64,000 nucleotides of DNA. Source: Sporolactobacillus laevolacticus DSM 442. Its GTDB lineage: Bacteria > Bacillota > Bacilli > Bacillales > Sporolactobacillaceae. The DNA lies in the NCBI RefSeq assembly GCF_000497245.1, contig NZ_AWTC01000018.1, forward strand, positions 1 to 64,000, given 5' to 3'. Positions 59,205 through 64,000 of the stretch are shown here, one piece after another. Below the pieces are notes generated by a model. The model was not told where the DNA came from, did no database searches, and was given only the letters and a program-made list of their open reading frames with translations. The translations under genes and the position numbers were made by a program. Numbering within the stretch: the first letter of the stretch is position 1; each line of letters starts with the position of its first letter.

Positions 59205-59705
59205 TCATAACTTTAACTTATAATCGCTGATATGCCTTACCGGCCAGAATTCATAGAGGCTGACACAATCAATGCGCGCACGGAAAGGCTTAAAGTTTTC
59301 TGCAACAATCGGCAGTGCTTTCTGAATCTTGTTCGATTCGTCGAGCAACAGCGTGGCGTGTGCCGTCCATTCAAATGCATCACGGCTGCCATGGGCAAAA
59401 TGACTCTGGAGATCAAGGAGCTCGTGGGTAACATTCGGTGCTAAGAAAAGTACATTCAAGCCGAACAAACCGATATGACTCAAAGTCACTTCGAAACTAC
59501 TTGCCCCCTCGCACACCATTTGTAACCGTTTCTTAAGCTCCGTCTCCTGATTCAAATCAAAGCTCCCTAAGGTTAAATGATAAGGGATGTCAGGCGTTTG
59601 CTTTCCAATAATGCCGGATTTAACAAGAGCGCTTTGGAGTTCACGAAATTTTGCTTGTGATTCATGATCAAATTGTGCAAGAACATATAACATTTTTTCA
59701 GCCAT
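59205..59705 (-). CDS. 2H phosphoesterase (2'-5' RNA ligase-like)
   Basis: 166 aa. Two H-x-T/S-L motifs: PYHLTLGSFD and TAHATLLLDE. They form the 2H active site of LigT/ThpR/YjcG-like cyclic phosphodiesterases. Likely acts on a 2',3'-cyclic phosphate or ADP-ribose cyclic phosphate; substrate unknown. GGAG precedes the ATG. Single gene with terminator 59038. Confidence 0.87.
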   Translation of the reverse strand: MAEKMLYVLAQFDHESQAKFRELQSALVKSGIIGKQTPDIPYHLTLGSFDLNQETELKKRLQMVCEGASSFEVTLSHIGLFGLNVLFLAPNVTHELLDLQSHFAHGSRDAFEWTAHATLLLDESNKIQKALPIVAENFKPFRARIDCVSLYEFWPVRHISDYKLKL

Positions 59706-59735
59706 CGTTTTCTCCTGAATTCGCAGAATAATCTA

Positions 59736-59915
59736 TCAGTTTTGAAAAACAATGATCGTTACCGCCATCGCACAAATGAACACTAAGAAAACACTTAATA
59801 GGCTAGTTATCACATTAATTTGAGCAAACCCTGTCAAATCAATTAAATAATAAAATAAAAGCCATTCTCCTTGAAAAACAAAGATTTTCAAAATCCAGCG
59901 TCCAATACTCTGCAC
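59736..59915 (-). CDS. Possible 59-aa membrane protein
   Basis: GTG at 59913-59915 opens the frame just after a stop. Two hydrophobic stretches (GEWLLFYYLIDLTGF and VITSLLSVFLVFICAMAVTI) and a short hydrophilic loop suggest two membrane helices. Weak GTGAG upstream. It lies between the 2H gene and the fosX relic on the same strand. No family recognised. Confidence 0.4.
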   Translation of the reverse strand: MQSIGRWILKIFVFQGEWLLFYYLIDLTGFAQINVITSLLSVFLVFICAMAVTIIVFQN

Positions 59916-59981
59916 GTAGGCTCACATCCATTAATTTTCGATCAATTTTCTTCACAAAAAAATGGTCAACTCATCTAAACT

Positions 59982-60342
59982 TCAATGCCGATAACGTTCT
60001 AACCTGTTTTCTAATGTTCCCGTGTGATCTGCCTTCTCCGTTTACTCTGTTCCTTGGCGTCTTCATTTCCACACCTAAATGGCTGATCTTCGATTTGTAC
60101 TGTTCAAACTCATGGTCATCTATAGCAAAAGCGACATGATTGTAGGTTTTCTCTGGCAAAGGATTACCCTCCATAATGGCTATCCACAAACCATTAATCA
60201 AGAAAAACTTCTCCTTAGTCAAAGAAAATGGGCGATCTCCACTGTCATAGATTTCTTCTGCGTCAAAAATAGTTTTAAGAAAATGTGCAGTTTTATCAAG
60301 GTCATGAACGATAAAAGTTATATGGCTCACTCCACGAATCAT
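59982..60342 (-). pseudogene. fosX: fosX-like fosfomycin-resistance gene with internal deletion
   Basis: The first 100 residues match FosX (SHITFIVHDLDKTAHFLK, AEEIYDSGDRPFSLTKEKFF, LWIAIMEGNPL, YNHVAFAIDD). At GEGRS the frame shifts; the proper tail (HTGTLENRLERYRH, stop 59982-59984) follows in another frame. About 41 bases encoding the usual IYFYDFDNHLFEL stretch, with the last metal-ligand Glu, are missing at about 60026. The visible frame ends with 15 aberrant residues (to 59971). It should be non-functional. Confidence 0.85.
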
Positions 60343-60514
60343 TTGTTCTAGACCCCCAACGTGTTATACCTTGACGATTTTTTTAGTTTATACATTTTCT
60401 ACGTTCTAACAACGGGTTTTCATTTCATAAGAACCATAACCAAACCTAAATATACTTAATCAGCAGCTCATCATTCTAAGTATTACAAGACAAATTCCAA
60501 GGTTTATTGCTTAC

Positions 60515-61024
60515 TTAAAATAAATTAATAAATTCTTCTCTTTTTTTGGGAATTTCATTGTTTGTACCCTTATAATCATTGATAACTGTTTCCATTCTTT
60601 TGATTTCCTCTACTGTAATAAAACTGGTCTCCACTGCACTGTTTAAGAAGATAGTAATACTATCGGTAGTAATACCTTCTAATGATTGAGGTAAATACTT
60701 TACTTTTTCTTTTTTATAAGCTTCCCAAGAGGTATATGCAACAGCGTCAACTAATAGTGACCATAGCCTAGCAATATTCAAGTCTTCTTCTCCCTCCGCA
60801 AATTCCGAAATTCCTGTAAAGTCTGCATTATCAATAAGTTCATATAGTTCATCCCCAGTAACAGCATGAGATTCAACCCATAACCAACATTTATCCAATG
60901 CTTCTCTTCCATCTAGATATCTTTCATCATTTTTGCTAATTACAGAAAACACTCTTTCAGCAACTGTTAAAACAAAGCCCACTTTAACTTCATTTTGTAA
61001 ATTATTTATAAATATATTATCCAT
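60515..61024 (-). CDS. Imm6-family immunity protein
   Basis: 169 aa, all-alpha. Recognisable Imm6 features: GREALDKCWLWVESHAVTGD (C-x-x-W), ELYELIDNADFTGI, LWSLLVDAVAYTSWEAYKKE and YLPQSLEGI. Immunity proteins of this type neutralise polymorphic toxins in the cytoplasm. It is the last of a series of immunity-like genes behind the toxin locus. GGAGG precedes the ATG by a few bases. No cognate toxin domain is directly upstream. Confidence 0.78.
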   Translation of the reverse strand: MDNIFINNLQNEVKVGFVLTVAERVFSVISKNDERYLDGREALDKCWLWVESHAVTGDELYELIDNADFTGISEFAEGEEDLNIARLWSLLVDAVAYTSWEAYKKEKVKYLPQSLEGITTDSITIFLNSAVETSFITVEEIKRMETVINDYKGTNNEIPKKREEFINLF

Positions 61025-61150
61025 GATTCCTCCTTAAGTTATTCAATGATCTTTCCATCTTTTAAAACAAAAAATAACAGTCCGTTAGTTTTAACACTGT
61101 CATCAATCCTCTCCCTCTACTACTTGTACCGTCTTTGATTTCCAGTATAC

Positions 61151-61194
61151 AAAAAAAAAGCTCATTCCTCCTTATCGTTTTAGTTGGAATAAGC
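61151..61194 (-). terminator. Terminator before the Imm6 gene
   Basis: On the minus strand GCTTATTCC (61186-61194) pairs with GGAATGAGC (61160-61168), then nine T. Confidence 0.75.
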
Positions 61195-61308
61195 CTTTGA
61201 AAGTTTATCAAGTATGATTGTGAAGTTTTTTAGTGTTTGGTTTATTGATTGTATTGTACAAATTTTCTTATGAGTGTCGTTAATTAAGTTACCAAAAACT
61301 CTTGTCAT
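61180..61308 (-). other. Possible short reading frame, 42 codons
   Basis: ATG 61306-61308 to TAA; the frame remains open upstream (GVSRNKTNGMTRVFGNL, then HKKICTIQSINQTLKNF). No ribosome-binding site. It may be a leftover of another cassette. The terminator hairpin overlaps its 3' end. Confidence 0.25.
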
Positions 61309-61359
61309 ACCATTAGTTTTATTTCGCGATACACCTATTAATAAAAGTCTTTATTGAGT

Positions 61360-61833
61360 TTATATCCAATTTTTATCAGTACCTTTTGGATAATTTATTT
61401 CAAGGTAGTGTAGTAACTTATCTTCCAGACTGTTACTCTCGTATACCTTTTTGAAATTTGTTATAAAGCTTTCGACAGTCTCATAATCAACACTTTCAAT
61501 AGTCTGTGGGAGATACTACTCTTTTTCATATTGATATGCCTCCCATATTGTATATGCCAGAGCATTTCCTATACATATCCACACTCTTTCCCGGGCACTA
61601 TCATCTTCGAACTGCATATAGGTCAAAATATCTTTCTCGTCCATGTTTTCCAAATACAAAAAAAGATTGTAAGCCTCAATATTTTTAAATTTTACCCATT
61701 CCCAAGCTTTTTCTAATGACTCAACAGCTACTTCAAAGCCCTCAGATTGTGAAATATTGTCAATAATTAATTCAGACAGTGATAATAGATACACTACTTT
61801 AGCATCTACACTCAAATTATCAAACTGTCTCAT
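61360..61833 (-). pseudogene. Imm6-like immunity gene with in-frame amber codon
   Basis: ATG 61833 follows AGGAG, which overlaps the stop of the toxin tail. The first 105 residues parallel the gene at 60515 (VESLEKAWEWVKFKNIEAYN, ALAYTIWEAYQYEKE). After TAG 61516-61518 the same frame goes on as YLPQTIESVDYETVESFI for about 50 more codons, matching YLPQSLEGI of the intact copy. So a single nonsense change splits a full-length Imm6. Confidence 0.8.
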
Positions 61834-61845
61834 TTTGAACCACTC

Positions 61846-62104
61846 CTAATCAATATATACACCATTTTTCACTTTGAATGTTAATCTTCCATTTACTTTG
61901 GCACCTTCTTTTGTCTCTGAGGTAACCTCAATAATTAAATTAGGATATTTCAAACTCAGTTGTTTTATTATACCTGGATCTTTTTTGGGATTTCCTAATC
62001 CACTAAGACAAGTTGGACATACCCCTGAAGCATTAGACTGGTGTAGCCTTAAAGTTTCTTGTCAATTATTTCCTGAATTTTTTTTGGGGACGCCTTTCTT
62101 ATAA
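61846..62104 (-). pseudogene. Displaced C-terminal toxin domain, deaminase-like
   Basis: The frame ending at TAG 61846-61848 reads LHQSNASGVCPTCLSGLG then NPKKDPGIIKQLSLKYPN and ends FKVKNGVYID. The CPTC plus preceding polar loop is like the zinc-binding half of polymorphic-toxin cytidine deaminases. An in-frame TGA at 62062-62064 (expected Trp) separates it from a short upstream piece (YKKGVPKKNSGNN). No start. It is followed 12 bases later by the Imm6-like gene, the normal toxin-immunity order. Confidence 0.6.
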
Positions 62105-62141
62105 AATATAAAAACCTTGAAAGGCATATAGCCTATCAAGG
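62105..62141 (-). terminator. Terminator after the Imm47 gene
   Basis: CCTTGA...AGGC (62115-62124) pairs with GCCT...TCAAGG (62131-62141), followed on the minus strand by TTTTTATATTTT. Confidence 0.8.
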
Positions 62142-62263
62142 ACACATTTTAACAATTATTTCTCATAAATATCACCAGGTAAAAGTTCATTAGCTTATTT
62201 TATATAATTCTCTCGTTTACAAATAAGGTTGTAACTTTAAAACCAGTTACTACCTTCTAACGT

Positions 62264-63058
62264 CTATAGCTTGTATCCGTAAAAATATTTTTGTCCCTTT
62301 TCCCAGTTTCTAGTCGAAAGTTCTTTTATATAATCAATAAAATCTTTATAATTGCTTGCACTAATAATAGTGTTATAATCCCCAGGTACTTTTTCACCCG
62401 TCCAAATTGATAATAAAGATGGAATTATTTCCATTTTTAATGGCTCATCACTATTTGCTGCAATCATAACTCTTTGGATTAATTTTTTAGATAAATCTCC
62501 AGGAAAAGCTAGATTTTGTTGAAAATAATAACTTTTCGTATCATTCTCATCACAATATTTAAAATAAAAATCCCCTATTTCGTCTACAGTTGCTTCTTCC
62601 CCAATCTGTTCTTCAAAGTCAATGAAAGAGTCAATAGAGTCTTTTATAATAATTGCTGTATCACTAATTTCATCCCATTCTTCAAGTAATGCCAATAAGT
62701 AAGGTATTATATCAAGAGAAAGTGATGTTATAGCTGCTGATGCAAAAGTGTTTATTGTTTCTTCGGTGGCTTCACTAAGAAATCGAAGATTATTTGAATC
62801 CCTTAATTCATTATGTGTTGCGACAGCTAAAAATACTCTTATACATAAATTCAAGACAGCTTCATCTTTAGTACGATTCATTAATTGAATCAATAATGGT
62901 TTTTGAGTAAAATCCCCTATTTTATATAATTCTAATAAGTTTAATAAAATTTCCGTTTCTGTATCAGCTTTTAAAATATTTTCTTTGATTTCAGATTGGG
63001 ATAAAGTTGATTTTTCTCCAAACCATATACTATTCATAAGGTTTCCTGTTTCTCCCAT
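62264..63058 (-). CDS. Imm47-family immunity protein
   Basis: 264 aa from the ATG at 63056-63058, after AGGTG; ATG 63035-63037 (after AGGA) is an alternative and the upstream part of the frame overlaps the toxin gene. All-alpha, HEAT-like: MNSIWFGEKSTLSQSEIKEN, LYKIGDFTQKPLLIQLMN, NLCIRVFLAVATH, FLSEATEETINTFASAA, IIPYLLALLEEWDE. It matches the Imm47 family. It should bind and block the toxin encoded immediately upstream. Confidence 0.8.
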   Translation of the reverse strand: MGETGNLMNSIWFGEKSTLSQSEIKENILKADTETEILLNLLELYKIGDFTQKPLLIQLMNRTKDEAVLNLCIRVFLAVATHNELRDSNNLRFLSEATEETINTFASAAITSLSLDIIPYLLALLEEWDEISDTAIIIKDSIDSFIDFEEQIGEEATVDEIGDFYFKYCDENDTKSYYFQQNLAFPGDLSKKLIQRVMIAANSDEPLKMEIIPSLLSIWTGEKVPGDYNTIISASNYKDFIDYIKELSTRNWEKGQKYFYGYKL

Positions 63059-63084
63059 AAATACACCTACTTTCATACATTGAA

Positions 63085-64000
63085 TTATCTTCGTCCATCT
63101 TCTCTTTGCCATTTCAAAACTTTATTTTGGAAAGTAGTAACCTGCGTATGTTGTGGATTATTACCAAATAAAATAATGCCCTCTTCATTCTCATGTATTT
63201 TTAATATCTTTGCATCTTTTTTACCATAACCCATCTCATGATAAAAATCCAAATTCAAATCATCAATTTGATCACTGCGAATAGTTGATTCTCCTGTTAT
63301 CTTTATGTTTAAAGTTACATTTTCTCCCCCAAAAGCTAAACCTTGTATATGATGACCTTTTTCAAGTTCTCCTCTTCTAACCAATGCTTGATAGTCTGCC
63401 CTTACTTCTTTCAGTTCTTTTCCCTTTACTATAGTAGATTCATCAGGGTTAGGATACCACTCAGGATTACTTTCATGTAATTTTTTAGCTTCATCATAAT
63501 AAGGACCATAAACCTCTTCACCGGAAACATTATTGCCGTTCCCCGAACCCTTAACAGCATGTAACTTATCACTTTCTACAGCACTCTTTCCACTGGCTTC
63601 TCCCATTCCATCAGCTTTCATCATGGAGTGTGTCTTTCTCACATCATCAGTCAGTTGGGAAAGTTCGTCCGATGCTCCAGCCATCGCGGGCTTCATCTTA
63701 TGCGACCCTATTGTTTCTTTCGCTTGCTGTACGAGGTTGTTTACGTGTTCTTTAAACGCCTTGGCCTGTTCGCCCACGGCAATTTTCTCTTCGTTAGAAA
63801 CAAGCTTGCCACGGCTGAAGGCATTCATCATCATGATGCCTTGCAGGAGGCTGTTTTTGCGCTGTTCCTCGGTCAGTGGTTTGCCAAACATGTCTCTGCC
63901 GGTCGAAGCTTCAATGACGCCATTTCCAGCGAGGAGTGCATTGATGCCCTTTTCACTCGTGCTAAGTACTTTCAAGGTTCGGCTCGCTTGATCATACGCT
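63085..64000 (-). CDS. LXG-type polymorphic toxin, C-terminal part (runs off the window)
   Basis: At least 305 codons, open to the right edge; an internal TTG at 63973-63975 is not the start. The visible part begins in a pre-toxin region (DQASRTLKVLSTSEKGINAL, MFGKPLTEEQRKNSLLQGIM), passes a Gly/Asn/Ser hinge (AVKGSGNGNNVSGEEVYGPY) and ends in a toxin domain with ELEKGHHIQGLAFGGENVT and FGNNPQHTQVTTFQNKVL. The GHH suggests an HNH/ENDO VII-like nuclease. The N-terminal LXG secretion domain should lie outside. It is followed 27 bases later by its Imm47 gene. Confidence 0.8.
   Translation of the reverse strand, partial: AYDQASRTLKVLSTSEKGINALLAGNGVIEASTGRDMFGKPLTEEQRKNSLLQGIMMMNAFSRGKLVSNEEKIAVGEQAKAFKEHVNNLVQQAKETIGSHKMKPAMAGASDELSQLTDDVRKTHSMMKADGMGEASGKSAVESDKLHAVKGSGNGNNVSGEEVYGPYYDEAKKLHESNPEWYPNPDESTIVKGKELKEVRADYQALVRRGELEKGHHIQGLAFGGENVTLNIKITGESTIRSDQIDDLNLDFYHEMGYGKKDAKILKIHENEEGIILFGNNPQHTQVTTFQNKVLKWQREDGRR

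Noticed and set aside
1-64000. tRNA, rRNA, prophage or insertion-sequence genes
   Set aside because: I found no cloverleaf, rRNA-like tract, integrase or transposase; only small non-coding repeats.

Overview
The window looks like chromosomal accessory DNA of an endospore-forming member of the Bacillales (Bacillaceae or Sporolactobacillaceae type). The evidence is a tricistronic GerA-family germinant receptor (37.4-41.3 kb), Gram-positive ribosome-binding sites with many TTG/GTG starts, an LXG-type toxin locus, a FosX-like relic, a guanine-class riboswitch and three copies of a GC-rich intergenic repeat of a kind common in Bacillaceae. No rRNA, tRNA, CRISPR array, prophage or intact insertion sequence was recognised. 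Species and exact GC content cannot be fixed from inspection. || Layout. 0-12.4 kb: small accessory genes (DUF1232, LysE exporter, threonine aldolase, flavin reductase, a PadR/DUF2812 pair with a perfect operator, a second-type UMP kinase, HAD enzymes, methyltransferase, VOC proteins) mixed with decayed genes and a short hairpin repeat family. 12.5-17.3 kb: one leftward operon, phosphoribosyltransferase - ECF ATPase pair - ECF T - creatininase-family hydrolase - ECF S, preceded by a purine-riboswitch aptamer with altered core positions and an intrinsic terminator. 17.4-37 kb: GNATs, MBL hydrolase, HADs, MFS transporters, phosphodiesterase, NUDIX-HAD fusion, CDP-alcohol transferase, dipeptidases and an HD protein; several are broken by single indels. 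37.4-41.3 kb: gerB-gerA-gerC. 41.4-46 kb: two YdcZ-type small transporters with a TetR and its two operators, then TetR - permease - ATPase resembling the heme exporter HrtRBA. 46-52 kb: secreted C39-like protein, fetAB metal exporter, and a MarR + 14-TM MFS cassette sitting between fetB and a decayed copy of the fetB tail. 52-60 kb: VOC, DUF1801, pyrE, pRiA4b-ORF3 protein, TetR + NAD(P)-binding protein with three shared operators, FrnE-like DsbA, 2H phosphoesterase and a fosX relic. 60.5-64 kb: the tail of a polymorphic toxin locus with Imm47 and Imm6 immunity genes, a displaced deaminase-like toxin tail and a broken Imm6 copy; the toxin gene runs off the right edge. || How genes work together. 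Four repressor/target modules can be read directly from matching inverted repeats: PadR, TetR-DMT, MarR-MFS and TetR-epimerase. The best candidate for an undescribed system is the riboswitch-controlled PRT/ECF/creatininase operon: import of a purine-like base or lactam, ring hydrolysis or deformylation, and capture as a nucleotide. The aptamer keeps the ligand-reading C74 and U51 equivalents but changes the U22 and A73 equivalents. || Unusually many genes (two SDRs, NUDIX-HAD, LD-carboxypeptidase, peptidase E, fosX, Imm6, toxin tail) are broken by small lesions. This is either real decay of accessory DNA or partly uncorrected sequencing indels, and should be settled before the annotation is trusted.
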